Source: RGIG7213 sp045545665 (GTDB taxonomy: Bacteria > Bacillota > Clostridia > Oscillospirales > CAG-272). Taken from it: a stretch of DNA of 15,941 nt. Shown here in pieces: positions 1 to 8,033 of the stretch; positions within the stretch are counted from its first letter, which is position 1, and every line of letters begins with the position of its first letter. Made by a program: the position numbers and the translations under genes. The stretch spans positions 1 through 15,941 of the forward strand of contig JAZQBL010000022.1 of NCBI GenBank assembly GCA_045545665.1. The letters are read 5' to 3'. A model generated the notes under the pieces. It made no database searches. It had not been told where the DNA came from and saw only the letters and a program-made list of their open reading frames with translations.

Positions 1-803
1 TGTATAAGGTATATGATATTGGCGATGACAAATATCCATACAGATATTTTACCGGTCCTCAAAAAGAAAATGCCGAAAAAGGAAAGTATTATCAAGGTGT
101 TCCTGCTGAAAAACTTTCAGAAAACGCAACAAAAACTGTTCCTATTCCGAATTTTTATGATATGGCAGGTGATTTTGGAAATATAAGCAAGGAAGGCGGT
201 ATAGATTTTAATAGTGGGAAAAAGCCAATTAAAATGATACAGATGTTTATAGATTATTTTAAAGACAAAAACATAACTGTACTTGATTTTTTTGCTGGTT
301 CTGGTTCTACAGCACATGCTGTATTGAAGAAAAATAGTATTGATGGAGGGAAAAGACAATTTATTTTATGTACTAACAATGAGTCAAAAATATGCGATGA
401 AAAAACTTATCCTCGAATCAAAAATGTTATTTCAGGATATGGGAGTTATATCGGTATACCCGCAAACCTCAAATACTATAAAACAGACTTCATAGACAAG
501 ACTTCCGATGATCCCGACTACAATATAGAGTGTGAGTTGCTTAAACATATTGCGGAAATGGTACAGCTTGAATATGCCGTCAAGCTCGATGGTGCAAACT
601 ACGTTTTACTTATGTCCGACAAAGAGGCGGACAGCTTTACGGAAAATGACGAACGGCTTGCACTGTGCAGTGCGGTCTACGTTTCCACCTCCGTACTGCT
701 TACTGCCGAACAGCGTAAAAAGCTTGCCGATAACGGCATATCCGTTTTTGTTATTCCCGATTACTATTTTGAATCCGAGCTTCTGGAGGTGGGAGAAAGA
801 TGA
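1..803 (+). CDS. mod: Type III restriction-modification DNA methyltransferase (Mod), C-terminal part, cut by the left edge
   Basis: Partial gene: the frame is open to the left edge (codons in phase with position 3) and ends at TGA 801-803, leaving about 267 residues. Mod recognises the target site and methylates adenine using S-adenosylmethionine, alone or with Res. Visible are a tyrosine-rich stretch near 45-110 with the FTGPQ and GKYYQG elements common in Type III Mod proteins, then GKKPIKMI (about 219-242), then the SAM-binding motif I DFFAGSGST at 285-311. Motif I lying near the C-terminus fits the beta-class order, in which the DPPY catalytic motif lies upstream; that part is outside the window. 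The stop overlaps the res start (ATGA), so the two are translationally coupled. Base composition changes inside the gene: about 32% GC for 1-480 against about 45% for 481-780 by hand count. Family assignment is firm; target specificity cannot be read. Confidence 0.9.
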   Translation, partial: YKVYDIGDDKYPYRYFTGPQKENAEKGKYYQGVPAEKLSENATKTVPIPNFYDMAGDFGNISKEGGIDFNSGKKPIKMIQMFIDYFKDKNITVLDFFAGSGSTAHAVLKKNSIDGGKRQFILCTNNESKICDEKTYPRIKNVISGYGSYIGIPANLKYYKTDFIDKTSDDPDYNIECELLKHIAEMVQLEYAVKLDGANYVLLMSDKEADSFTENDERLALCSAVYVSTSVLLTAEQRKKLADNGISVFVIPDYYFESELLEVGER

Positions 804-3025
804 TAAATTTACCGAGCGGACTTTTTGATTTTCAGGAAGCGTGTTCATTATATCTCATTGATACCGTATCGAGAAAAGACAGCAAGCAGACAATTACCGT
901 CAAAGCCCCGACGGGTGCAGGGAAGACGATAATACTTATTGACTTTGTTGATAAGTATCTTAATTCCGTCAATTCAAACGTCGCATTTATCTGGCTGTGT
1001 CCCGGTAAGGGAGACCTTGAAGAACAGAGCCGACAGAAGATGATAAATCTTCTCCCGAGCAAGACCACAAAGAATATGCAGGATGCCCTGCTTTCCGGCT
1101 TTGAAGCAGGAAGCACTACCTTTATAAACTGGGAGCTTGTTACCAAAAAGGGCAACAAAGCAATAAGCGACACGGAAAAGAAAAATCTTTTCGACCGTAT
1201 TTCGGAAGGTCACCGAAAGAATATTGAATATATAATTATTATCGATGAGGAACATTCAAACGACACAAAAAAAGCGAATGATATAATCAATGCGTTTTCC
1301 GCAAAGAATATCATTCGTGTTTCGGCAACAGCAAAAGAGAACAAGCTGCACGAGTTTTACGAGATCGATGAAATGGACGTTATTTCCTCCGGACTTATAA
1401 CAAAAGCGCTCTATATCAACGAAGACGTTGATTATAGCGGTGATTTTGAAAGCGAACACGGTTATCTGCTTGAAATGGCGGATAGAAAAAGAAAGCAGAT
1501 CGCAAAGGCTTATTCCGAGCAGGGCGGAAAAGCAAAGTCGATAAGACCTCTTGTTATCATTCAATTTCCCAATTCTTCGGACAAGCTGATCGAAGCGGTT
1601 GAAAACAAGCTCTCCGATATGGGTTATACCTATACCAACGGTATGGTTGCAAAGTGGATGAGCGATACCCGGGAAAAGAAAAACCTTGAGGGAATTACCG
1701 ATTTGTCGGCATCTCCCGTATTTCTGCTTATGAAGCAGGCTATTGCAACAGGTTGGGATTGTCCCAGAGCGAAAATACTTGTTAAGCTTCGTGAGAACAT
1801 GGCAGAGGATTTTGAAATTCAGACTATCGGAAGGATACGCCGTATGCCCGAAGCAAAGCACTATGAAGTTGACGTTCTCGATTTTTGTTATTTATATACC
1901 TTTGACGAAAAGTACAAAGAGGGTATAAAAGCGGCGATGAGTGATGCCTACGAAACAAAACGAGTTTTCCTCAAAGGTAAGTGCAAGACTTTTACTTTGG
2001 AAAAGCAGTTGCGAAACAAGGATGTTGACGGTCTCGGAGAGCGTGAGACGTTTTTTGTCGTCTATAACTATCTCCGTGATAAATACAAGCTTACCGGAAA
2101 CAAAGAAGATAACAAGCTTCGTCTTGAATCTGCCGGTTATATTTTCAATGATGAAATAATTGGCTATATGCGCGAAGGCAAGTTCATTAAAACAGATTCC
2201 GTTCTCGATGAAAATGCCGGCACGTACCGACAGACTTCACGTACCGTCAACACACATAAGCACGGTATTGAGCTTCTTCACTCGATCGACGTTATAAAAT
2301 CTACCATCGGAATGACGACTCAAAAGACAAAAGTTATACTTGAGCGGCTTTTCAGAAAAAATATACTTGTGCCGCATAAGCTGTTATCGCTTACCACGCC
2401 GCAGTACTATGCTTTCGTTATCAACAACGAGCATACACTCAAGGTCGATTTCAGAGAAGCGACAGCCGCTCTTGCTGTACAGACAGGTCTTTTGGAACCG
2501 AAGACTGCGACTTTTACCATTCCCGAACAGGAGCTTTACCGTTACGATCCAACGGAAACAGACGTTGAAAAAATGCTGTCGAACGCATATGAAGATTATT
2601 CATCTGCTATGATCGTTGAGGGCATCCGTTCAAAATCGGAAAGATTGTTTGAGCATTACTGCGAACAAAATCCCGATGTTGAGTGGGTATATAAAAACGG
2701 TGATACCGGGCAGCAGTATTTTTCGGTCGTCTATGTTGATTCACTTCAAAAGCAATGGCTTTTCTATCCGGACTACATAGTTAAAAAAACAAACGGCGAG
2801 GTATGGATAATCGAGACTAAAGGCGGAGAGATCGGCAAAAAGAGTAAAAATATTGACATGCAGGTTGAAAACAAGTTTGCTTCTTTCAAAGAGTATGCGG
2901 AGAAAAAGGACTTGAAATGGGGTTTTGTCAGAGATAAAAATGACAAGCTCTATATCAATAATACCGCATACACGGACAATATGCAAAACGAAAATTGGAG
3001 ACCGTTGAAAGAAATTTTTGAATAA
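800..3025 (+). CDS. res: Type III restriction enzyme, Res subunit (DEAD-like helicase plus nuclease)
   Basis: This 741-residue protein is the ATP-dependent translocase and nuclease partner of the Mod protein upstream. In order: Walker A APTGAGKT (residues 36-43), Walker B-type DEEH (149-152), SAT motif III (175-177), motif VI QTIGRIRR (341-348), and near the C-terminus a PD-(D/E)xK nuclease signature with PD at 657-658 and ETK at 672-674. All catalytic elements are present, so it looks intact. At 741 residues it is shorter than the roughly 900-1000 residues of the classical EcoP1I/EcoP15I Res subunits. ATG 800 overlaps the mod stop and is preceded by GGAGGTGGGAG (785-795). Base composition resembles the downstream housekeeping genes rather than the AT-rich 5' part of mod. 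The gene ends just before a shared hairpin at 3038-3072. Subunit identity is firm; activity is inferred from intact motifs. Confidence 0.93.
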   Translation: MINLPSGLFDFQEACSLYLIDTVSRKDSKQTITVKAPTGAGKTIILIDFVDKYLNSVNSNVAFIWLCPGKGDLEEQSRQKMINLLPSKTTKNMQDALLSGFEAGSTTFINWELVTKKGNKAISDTEKKNLFDRISEGHRKNIEYIIIIDEEHSNDTKKANDIINAFSAKNIIRVSATAKENKLHEFYEIDEMDVISSGLITKALYINEDVDYSGDFESEHGYLLEMADRKRKQIAKAYSEQGGKAKSIRPLVIIQFPNSSDKLIEAVENKLSDMGYTYTNGMVAKWMSDTREKKNLEGITDLSASPVFLLMKQAIATGWDCPRAKILVKLRENMAEDFEIQTIGRIRRMPEAKHYEVDVLDFCYLYTFDEKYKEGIKAAMSDAYETKRVFLKGKCKTFTLEKQLRNKDVDGLGERETFFVVYNYLRDKYKLTGNKEDNKLRLESAGYIFNDEIIGYMREGKFIKTDSVLDENAGTYRQTSRTVNTHKHGIELLHSIDVIKSTIGMTTQKTKVILERLFRKNILVPHKLLSLTTPQYYAFVINNEHTLKVDFREATAALAVQTGLLEPKTATFTIPEQELYRYDPTETDVEKMLSNAYEDYSSAMIVEGIRSKSERLFEHYCEQNPDVEWVYKNGDTGQQYFSVVYVDSLQKQWLFYPDYIVKKTNGEVWIIETKGGEIGKKSKNIDMQVENKFASFKEYAEKKDLKWGFVRDKNDKLYINNTAYTDNMQNENWRPLKEIFE

Positions 3026-3037
3026 CATTAAAGCGAA

Positions 3038-3072
3038 AAAGCCCTCGGATGCAATTTGCATTCAAGGGCTTT
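3038..3072. terminator. Bidirectional intrinsic terminator between res and the oxidoreductase
   Basis: Arms AAAGCCCT (3038-3045) and AGGGCTTT (3065-3072) enclose a second pairing, ATGCA with TGCAT, separated by small internal loops. The A-run before the left arm gives a T-run for the minus-strand transcript, and TTTATTA follows on the plus strand. It sits 12 bases after the res stop and 18 bases after the stop of the convergent minus-strand gene, so it can serve both. Confidence 0.8.
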
Positions 3073-3090
3073 ATTAAATTTGGCACTAAA

Positions 3091-4149
3091 TCAGATGCAA
3101 CATTTAATACCTTCGCCTTTTGCGTCGGATTCGAATGCTGCTTCGATGATCTGAAGTGTACGGCGTACGTTTACTTCATTTACGATAAGTTCAGCTTTTC
3201 CTTCAATAACATCACAAATGTTATTATAGTAATCGCTCCAGTGTGTTTCAACCTCGGGCAAAGGAATTTCTTCGAGTGTTTCAACAGGGCGGGGAGCCAT
3301 TGTTCTCGTAGGACCTGCCTCTGTCTGAATTACTACGGGTTCCCAGTTCATAACGTGGTCTTTAGCGTGGATTATCTTACCGCTGCAATCCCATCCGCTC
3401 ACTATAAGCGAACCGCCGTCACCGTAAACGTACCAACGAGGCTGCTGAATGAGTGTATACGTTGCGACTTCGATCTGTGCGGAGGTACCCGATTCAAATC
3501 TCATTATGAGTTTGAAATAGTCGTCAACTTCGGGAGTTTTGATAGAGTGAAGGTTTGCATATACGGACACGATCTTTTCATCTTTGTAAAGATCAACTAT
3601 CTGGTCGATCAAATGAACGCCCCAGTCGTAGAGCATGCCGCCGCCTGCGACTTTAAATTCACGCCAGCCGTGAACGACACCGTTCTGTCCGTGAACACGT
3701 GATTCTATTGCATAGGGCTTTCCGACAAGACCTTTTTCGATAGCTTCTTTTACCGTTCTGTAGTCTCTGTCCCATCTTCTGTTCTGGTGTACGGAGAATA
3801 CCTTTCCGCATTTTTTAGCAGCCGCTACCATTGTGTCAAATTCTTTAACCGTGATAGCTACAGGCTTTTCGCATATTACGTTGTAACCGTGCTCAAGTGC
3901 GGAAATAACGTATGTAGGGTGGAAGTTGTTGGGAGTTGCAACAAGAACGATATCAAACAAATTGCTTGCGTAAAAATCTTCAACGTTATCAAACGTTTTA
4001 AAGCCTCTGCTTTCAGCGTCTTTCAGTTTTTCGGGATCGATATCATATACAGCTACGGGAGTGACCCTGCCGTTTAATTGTTCAGCCAATGCCTGGCAGT
4101 GATAATTTGCCATGCCGCCAAAACCGATTATACCGAGTTTATGTTGCAT
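3091..4149 (-). CDS. Gfo/Idh/MocA family NAD(P)-dependent oxidoreductase
   Basis: This is a 352-residue cytosolic dehydrogenase of the glucose-fructose oxidoreductase / inositol dehydrogenase family, which oxidises or reduces sugars and related polyols. The N-terminal Rossmann dinucleotide motif is IGFGGMA (residues 8-14). The second strand ends in YDID (35-38), where the acidic residue suggests a preference for NAD(H). The family hallmark EKP is at 94-96, and the C-terminal domain carries GGGMLYDWGVHLID (169-182), whose D175, H179 and D182 lie at the usual catalytic and substrate positions. Length is normal for the family. On the minus strand AAAGGA precedes the ATG by about 11 bases, and a perfect-hexamer promoter lies at 4193-4220. 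It is transcribed alone, away from hrcA and towards res, so context does not reveal a substrate. It could be a myo-inositol, glucose or N-acetyl-sugar dehydrogenase; I cannot choose among these. Confidence 0.93.
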   Translation of the reverse strand: MQHKLGIIGFGGMANYHCQALAEQLNGRVTPVAVYDIDPEKLKDAESRGFKTFDNVEDFYASNLFDIVLVATPNNFHPTYVISALEHGYNVICEKPVAITVKEFDTMVAAAKKCGKVFSVHQNRRWDRDYRTVKEAIEKGLVGKPYAIESRVHGQNGVVHGWREFKVAGGGMLYDWGVHLIDQIVDLYKDEKIVSVYANLHSIKTPEVDDYFKLIMRFESGTSAQIEVATYTLIQQPRWYVYGDGGSLIVSGWDCSGKIIHAKDHVMNWEPVVIQTEAGPTRTMAPRPVETLEEIPLPEVETHWSDYYNNICDVIEGKAELIVNEVNVRRTLQIIEAAFESDAKGEGIKCCI

Positions 4150-4192
4150 AATTGCATATTCCTTTCAAAAATAATATATTTAGTTACACCTT

Positions 4193-4220
4193 ATTATACC
4201 ACTTTAATTCGCTGTGTCAA
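4193..4220 (-). promoter_or_regulatory. Sigma-A promoter of the Gfo/Idh/MocA oxidoreductase gene
   Basis: On the minus strand TTGACA (4220-4215) and TATAAT (4198-4193) are both perfect consensus hexamers, separated by 16 bases. The predicted start of transcription near 4186 gives a leader of about 37 bases before the ATG at 4149. No operator-like repeat is seen beside it, so expression may be strong and constitutive. Confidence 0.85.
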
Positions 4221-4260
4221 CCCTTTTTTGAAAAAAATACGTACTTTTCGCCACCTCAGG

Positions 4261-4337
4261 TCTGTGAATTAAAAGACTTTTGTCAGAATTGGTGTTTGAA
4301 TGCTAAAATGCACTACAGTTTACAAATAATTCACAGA
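4261..4337. repeat. Long-range inverted repeat in the oxidoreductase-hrcA intergenic region
   Basis: TCTGTGAATTA (4261-4271) and TAATTCACAGA (4327-4337) are perfect 11-base inverted arms with 55 bases between them. They lie between the two divergent promoters, behind the oxidoreductase promoter and about 18 bases before the proposed hrcA -35. They could be two half-sites for a regulator, a long-loop hairpin, or chance in AT-rich DNA. The rest of the 292-base gap (4150-4441) holds the two promoters and the CIRCE element; I see no gene in it. Confidence 0.4.
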
Positions 4338-4354
4338 AAAATTCTAAAAACTTA

Positions 4355-4383
4355 TTGAATAAATTTGCTTGTAATGGTACATT
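4355..4383 (+). promoter_or_regulatory. Probable sigma-A promoter of the hrcA heat-shock operon
   Basis: TTGAAT (4355-4360) and TACATT (4378-4383) are separated by 17 bases, and TGG immediately before the -10 gives an extended -10 (TGnTACATT). Transcription would start near 4390, just before the CIRCE operator at 4395-4421, which is the usual arrangement for HrcA repression. Each hexamer matches only 4 of 6 consensus bases. An alternative -10 is TATGTA at 4385-4390. Confidence 0.55.
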
Positions 4384-4394
4384 CTATGTAGTGA

Positions 4395-4421
4395 TTAGCA
4401 CTCATGCAGTTTAAGTGCTAA
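4395..4421 (+). promoter_or_regulatory. CIRCE operator (HrcA binding site)
   Basis: TTAGCACTC (4395-4403), nine bases, then AAGTGCTAA (4413-4421). The known CIRCE consensus is TTAGCACTC-N9-GAGTGCTAA, so the left arm is perfect and the right arm differs at one base (G to A at 4413). It lies between the predicted transcription start and the hrcA ribosome binding site. HrcA encoded directly downstream should repress here and release on heat shock. Confidence 0.95.
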
Positions 4422-4441
4422 AACGAAAAGGAGGCGGTCGA

Positions 4442-5518
4442 GTGAGCATCGGCGACGAACTTTCCGAAAGAAAAAAAGCTATTCTCCGTGCGCTCGTTGA
4501 CGCACATATAGAAAACGGTGAGCCTGTCGGATCAAAATATCTTACCTCTATGTGCGATATCGGCTGTTCTTCGGCTACGATACGCAATGAGATGAGCGAG
4601 CTTGAGAGCATGGGATACCTTGAACAGCCGCACACATCTGCAGGCCGTGTTCCGTCAAAAGCGGGATACAGGTTTTACGTTGACTCTTTGATGCAAGCGT
4701 ATTCTTTGACTGCGCGTGAGCTTGAAGAGCTTAACAATATGCAAAGAGCGCGCATATCTCAGCTCGATAAAATGATAAAAGCCGCAGGCAAGCTCATAGC
4801 ATCAATGACGAATTACACGACTGTATCCGTCAAACCCAAAGCGGCAAACCTTATAGTAAGCTGTTTTAAGACGACGTACGTTGACAGCCGAAACTTTATA
4901 TTAAGCATGATAATGAGCGATAAGACAGTCAAATCACGTTACATTCAGTGTAAGGTGGAAGTCAATGAGGAAATTCTCAATCGCTTGTGCGGAGTGCTTA
5001 ACAACAACATAACCCACAAAACTTCATCCGAAATATCATTGCCGTTGATCATGAAAATGGAAAATGATATGGGAATATACGACGTGCTGATATCTTCCGT
5101 CATCAAAAGCGTATACGACGCCATGAACAGTGACGACGAGGGTGAGCTTAAATTTGAAGGAGTTGAAAAGCTTCTCGAACACCCCGAATTTTCCGATATC
5201 GGTAATTTGCGTGAGCTTCTTTCCCTGATGGATAAGAAAGAAGAAATAATGGACCTTGTTGAAAACGACAGCAGTGACGATGTAAGCATATACATCGGCG
5301 GAGAGGGAAGCACTATGGCTACCAACTCCTCCATAATTCTCAAGACCTTTAAGGTCGACGGAAAAGTGGTCGGTGCAATAGGTGTCATAGGTCCGCAGAG
5401 AATGGAATACCCGAAGGTCGTTGCGATGGTCGAATATCTTTCAAAGTGTATTTCCGAAACGTTCGGGGATCACGGACTGAAACGGCTGAAGCCTCCGGAT
5501 GAAGAAAAGAAAACGTAA
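4442..5518 (+). CDS. hrcA: Heat-inducible transcription repressor HrcA
   Basis: This 358-residue protein is the repressor of class I heat-shock genes. It binds the CIRCE element directly upstream and is kept active by the GroE chaperonin, which links its activity to the load of unfolded protein. The N-terminal winged-helix part has the family pattern LSERKKAILRALVDAHIENG and GEPVGS, followed by SSATIRNEM and HTSAGRVPS...GYRFYVD. The C-terminal GAF-like part ends with the conserved IGVIGPQRMEYPKV. The start is GTG 4442, because AAGGAGG (4428-4434) lies 7 bases before it and the product then begins like other HrcA proteins. An in-frame GTG at 4415 lies inside the CIRCE element and has no ribosome binding site. 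The protein is slightly longer than the usual 340-350 residues. It is the first gene of the operon; grpE follows after 21 bases. Confidence 0.96.
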   Translation: MSIGDELSERKKAILRALVDAHIENGEPVGSKYLTSMCDIGCSSATIRNEMSELESMGYLEQPHTSAGRVPSKAGYRFYVDSLMQAYSLTARELEELNNMQRARISQLDKMIKAAGKLIASMTNYTTVSVKPKAANLIVSCFKTTYVDSRNFILSMIMSDKTVKSRYIQCKVEVNEEILNRLCGVLNNNITHKTSSEISLPLIMKMENDMGIYDVLISSVIKSVYDAMNSDDEGELKFEGVEKLLEHPEFSDIGNLRELLSLMDKKEEIMDLVENDSSDDVSIYIGGEGSTMATNSSIILKTFKVDGKVVGAIGVIGPQRMEYPKVVAMVEYLSKCISETFGDHGLKRLKPPDEEKKT

Positions 5519-5539
5519 ATAATGGAAAGGAATTTTAAG

Positions 5540-6106
5540 ATGGCAGAAAACGAAGAGTTGGAACAAACGGCAACAGAACCTGCCGAGGAAGAAAAAGAAC
5601 CTTCCAAAAAGGATAAAAAGAAAGAAAAAAAAGAGATCGAAGCTTTGAAGATCGAAAACAGACAGCTTACGGAATCCATAGAAAAGCTTGAAAAGGAAAA
5701 AGCCGAGGCGACTGATAAATACGTTCGCTTGTTTGCTGAGTTCGATAATTTTAAAAAGAGGACTGCAAAAGAAAACGAATCGGTCTATTCAAATGCTTAT
5801 ATGAACGCTGTTGAAGAGATGCTTCCGATATTTGATAATATCGAACGTGCACTGGAATTTGCGGCTGACGAAGAATCGAAAAACGGCTTGCAGATGATAG
5901 TGAAGAGCTTCCACGATACTCTTGCAAAAATGGGCGTCGAGGTCTACGGTAATGTAGGTGAGGAGTTCAATGCGGAGATACACAGTGCCGTAATGCACGA
6001 AGAAAACGAAGAATTCGGTGAAAACACGATATCGCTCGTCCTTCAAAAAGGGTATAAAAAGGGCGACCGTGTAATAAGATATGCAATGGTAAAAGTTGCA
6101 AACTGA
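5540..6106 (+). CDS. grpE: GrpE, nucleotide exchange factor for DnaK
   Basis: GrpE releases ADP from DnaK and so resets the chaperone cycle; it acts as a cytosolic dimer. The 188-residue product has a charged, disordered N-terminus rich in E and K (about residues 1-30) and a long coiled coil of heptad type (about 31-80, including EFDNFKKRT). The head domain follows, with EMLPIFDNIERALE, and the protein closes with LQKGYKKGDRVIRYAMVKVA, which matches the family ending. The start chosen is ATG 5540, with GGAAAGG (5524-5530) 9 bases upstream. An in-frame ATG at 5522 overlaps that site and would add six residues. It lies between hrcA and dnaK in the usual class I order and should be controlled from the same CIRCE. 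Confidence 0.95.
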   Translation: MAENEELEQTATEPAEEEKEPSKKDKKKEKKEIEALKIENRQLTESIEKLEKEKAEATDKYVRLFAEFDNFKKRTAKENESVYSNAYMNAVEEMLPIFDNIERALEFAADEESKNGLQMIVKSFHDTLAKMGVEVYGNVGEEFNAEIHSAVMHEENEEFGENTISLVLQKGYKKGDRVIRYAMVKVAN

Positions 6107-6133
6107 ATAATATATAAAGAGAGGTAAATTATC

Positions 6134-7966
6134 ATGGGAAAAATTATTGGTATAGATTTGGGTACAACAAACTCCTGCGTTGCAGTTTTTGAAGGCGGCG
6201 AACCTGTCGTTATCCCGAATCCCGAAGGAGCAAGAACAACACCTTCTGTTGTTTCATTTTCAAAAACAGGCGAAAGACTTGTCGGCGCTGTTGCAAAAAG
6301 ACAGGCTATAACAAACCCCGACAAGACTATAATGTCGATCAAAAGAGAAATGGGTACGGGCTATAAAGTCGATATCGACGGAAAAAGCTACACACCTCAG
6401 GAAGTTTCCGCTATGATCCTTCAGAAGCTCAAAGCTGATGCGGAAGCATATCTCGGAACAACTGTTACAGAGGCTGTTATCACAGTTCCCGCATACTTCT
6501 CCGACGCACAGCGTCAGGCTACGAAGGATGCAGGTAAGATCGCAGGACTTGACGTTAAGAGAATCATTAACGAACCTACGGCGGCAGCTCTTGCATACGG
6601 TGTTGACAAGGATAACTCCGAACAGAAGATACTCATATTCGACCTCGGCGGCGGTACGTTCGACGTTTCGCTTCTTGAGATCAGCGACGGTGTTGTTGAA
6701 GTTCTTGCAACAGCAGGTAACAACCGTCTCGGCGGCGATGACTTCGATAACAGAATAATTGACTGGATGGCTGATACGTTTATGAAAGAAAACGGAATCA
6801 ACCTCAAAAATGATAAAATGGCACTTCAGCGTCTTAAGGAAGCTGCTGAAAAGGCAAAGATCGAGCTTTCCGGTATGACGAGCACGAACATCAATCTTCC
6901 CTTTATCACAGCTGATGCAACAGGTCCTAAGCACTTTGATGCAACTCTTACAAGAGCGAAGTTCAACGAACTTACAGCAGACCTCGTTGACGCAACGATG
7001 GGACCGACAAAGCAGGCGCTTCGCGATGCAGGTCTCTCCGCATCCGATATAAGCAAGGTGCTTCTCGTCGGTGGTTCGAGCCGTATTCCCGCAGTTCAGG
7101 AAGCTGTTAAGTCCATAACGGGTAAGGAACCCTTCAAGGGCATCAACCCCGATGAATGTGTTGCTATCGGCGCGGCTATTCAGGGCGGTGTCCTCTGCGG
7201 TGACGTTAAAGACCTCCTCTTGCTTGACGTAACTCCCCTTTCTCTCGGTATCGAAACGCTCGGCGGAGTATTCACAAAGATAATTGAAAGAAATACAACG
7301 ATACCCGTAAAGAAGAGCCAGGTGTTCTCAACGGCGGCTGACGGTCAGACATCCGTTCAGATACACGTTCTCCAGGGTGAAAGAGAAATGGTAAGCGGTA
7401 ACACAACGCTCGGTCAGTTCTCCCTCGACGGAATCCCTGCAGCTCCCCGCGGTGTTCCGCAGATCGAAGTAACGTTTGATATTGATGCAAACGGTATCGT
7501 AAACGTAACGGCACAGGATAAGGGAACAGGTAAAGAACAGCACATCACGATAACATCTTCTACAAATATGAGCAAGGAAGATATCGACAAGGCTGTAAGA
7601 GAAGCTGAAAAGTATGCTGAAGAGGATAAGAAATTCAGAGAAGCGGTCGATACAAAGAATAACGCCGAAAACTTGATATTCCAGTCCGAAAAAGCACTCG
7701 GCGAGCTTGGCGATAAGGTAACCGATGCTGAAAAAGCAGAAGTTCAGAATGAGATAGAAAAGCTCAAGGAAACAGTAAAATCAGGCGATACGGATGCTAT
7801 CAAAGCAGGTACGGAAGAGCTTCAGAAGAAATTCTACGCACTTTCCGAAAAGCTTTACGCACAGTCAGGAGCCGCACAGGGAAATCCCGGTGATGCAGGT
7901 TTTAACCCCGGTCAGAACGCTGACGGCACGTACGATGCGGATTTTACCGATAAAACAGGAGAATAA
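6134..7966 (+). CDS. dnaK: Molecular chaperone DnaK (Hsp70)
   Basis: DnaK is an ATP-driven chaperone that binds exposed hydrophobic segments, stimulated by DnaJ and reset by GrpE, both encoded beside it. The 610-residue protein begins GKIIGIDLGTTNSC (the phosphate-1 loop). It has the second phosphate signature DLGGGTFD at residues 170-177, the adenosine-side LVGGSSRIPAV, and the linker-region DVTPLSLGIET that opens the substrate-binding domain. Its length fits the Gram-positive type, which lacks the 20-odd-residue ATPase-domain insertion of proteobacterial DnaK. The C-terminal tail is G/N/Q-rich and ends DADFTDKTGE, an acidic tail in place of the more typical EEVD-like end. GAGAGG lies before ATG 6134, and the gap from grpE is 27 bases. 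A strong hairpin follows the stop at 7981-8014. Confidence 0.97.
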   Translation: MGKIIGIDLGTTNSCVAVFEGGEPVVIPNPEGARTTPSVVSFSKTGERLVGAVAKRQAITNPDKTIMSIKREMGTGYKVDIDGKSYTPQEVSAMILQKLKADAEAYLGTTVTEAVITVPAYFSDAQRQATKDAGKIAGLDVKRIINEPTAAALAYGVDKDNSEQKILIFDLGGGTFDVSLLEISDGVVEVLATAGNNRLGGDDFDNRIIDWMADTFMKENGINLKNDKMALQRLKEAAEKAKIELSGMTSTNINLPFITADATGPKHFDATLTRAKFNELTADLVDATMGPTKQALRDAGLSASDISKVLLVGGSSRIPAVQEAVKSITGKEPFKGINPDECVAIGAAIQGGVLCGDVKDLLLLDVTPLSLGIETLGGVFTKIIERNTTIPVKKSQVFSTAADGQTSVQIHVLQGEREMVSGNTTLGQFSLDGIPAAPRGVPQIEVTFDIDANGIVNVTAQDKGTGKEQHITITSSTNMSKEDIDKAVREAEKYAEEDKKFREAVDTKNNAENLIFQSEKALGELGDKVTDAEKAEVQNEIEKLKETVKSGDTDAIKAGTEELQKKFYALSEKLYAQSGAAQGNPGDAGFNPGQNADGTYDADFTDKTGE

Positions 7967-7980
7967 TCAACAGTTACGGT

Positions 7981-8014
7981 CTTTGGGCGGTAGGTTTTTA
8001 CCTGCCGCCTAAAG
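7981..8014 (+). other. Strong RNA hairpin between dnaK and dnaJ
   Basis: CTTTGGGCGGTAGGT (7981-7995) and ACCTGCCGCCTAAAG (8000-8014) pair over 15 positions (13 Watson-Crick, two G-U) around a TTTT loop. No T-run follows, so it does not look like a standard intrinsic terminator. It ends 9 bases before the dnaJ ribosome binding site (GGAG 8024-8027). A likely role is 3'-end protection of a dnaK transcript or lowering of dnaJ expression relative to dnaK by processing or partial attenuation; this is inference. Confidence 0.75.
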
Positions 8015-8033
8015 TCGGGTTACGGAGAAATTT

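Noticed and set aside
3049..3702. Long open frame on the plus strand opposite the oxidoreductase gene (217 codons)
   Set aside because: It is the antisense shadow of a clear Gfo/Idh/MocA gene; the peptide is rich in C, F and Y with no family signature.
4298..4306. GAATGCTAA, an 8 of 9 match to the right half of CIRCE, as a second or degenerate operator
   Set aside because: The matching left half nine bases upstream (TTGTCAGAA) is too poor; a single half-site in AT-rich DNA is not convincing.
4415..4441. Upstream GTG start for hrcA adding nine residues
   Set aside because: It lies inside the CIRCE operator and has no ribosome binding site, whereas GTG 4442 has AAGGAGG at ideal spacing and gives the standard HrcA N-terminus.
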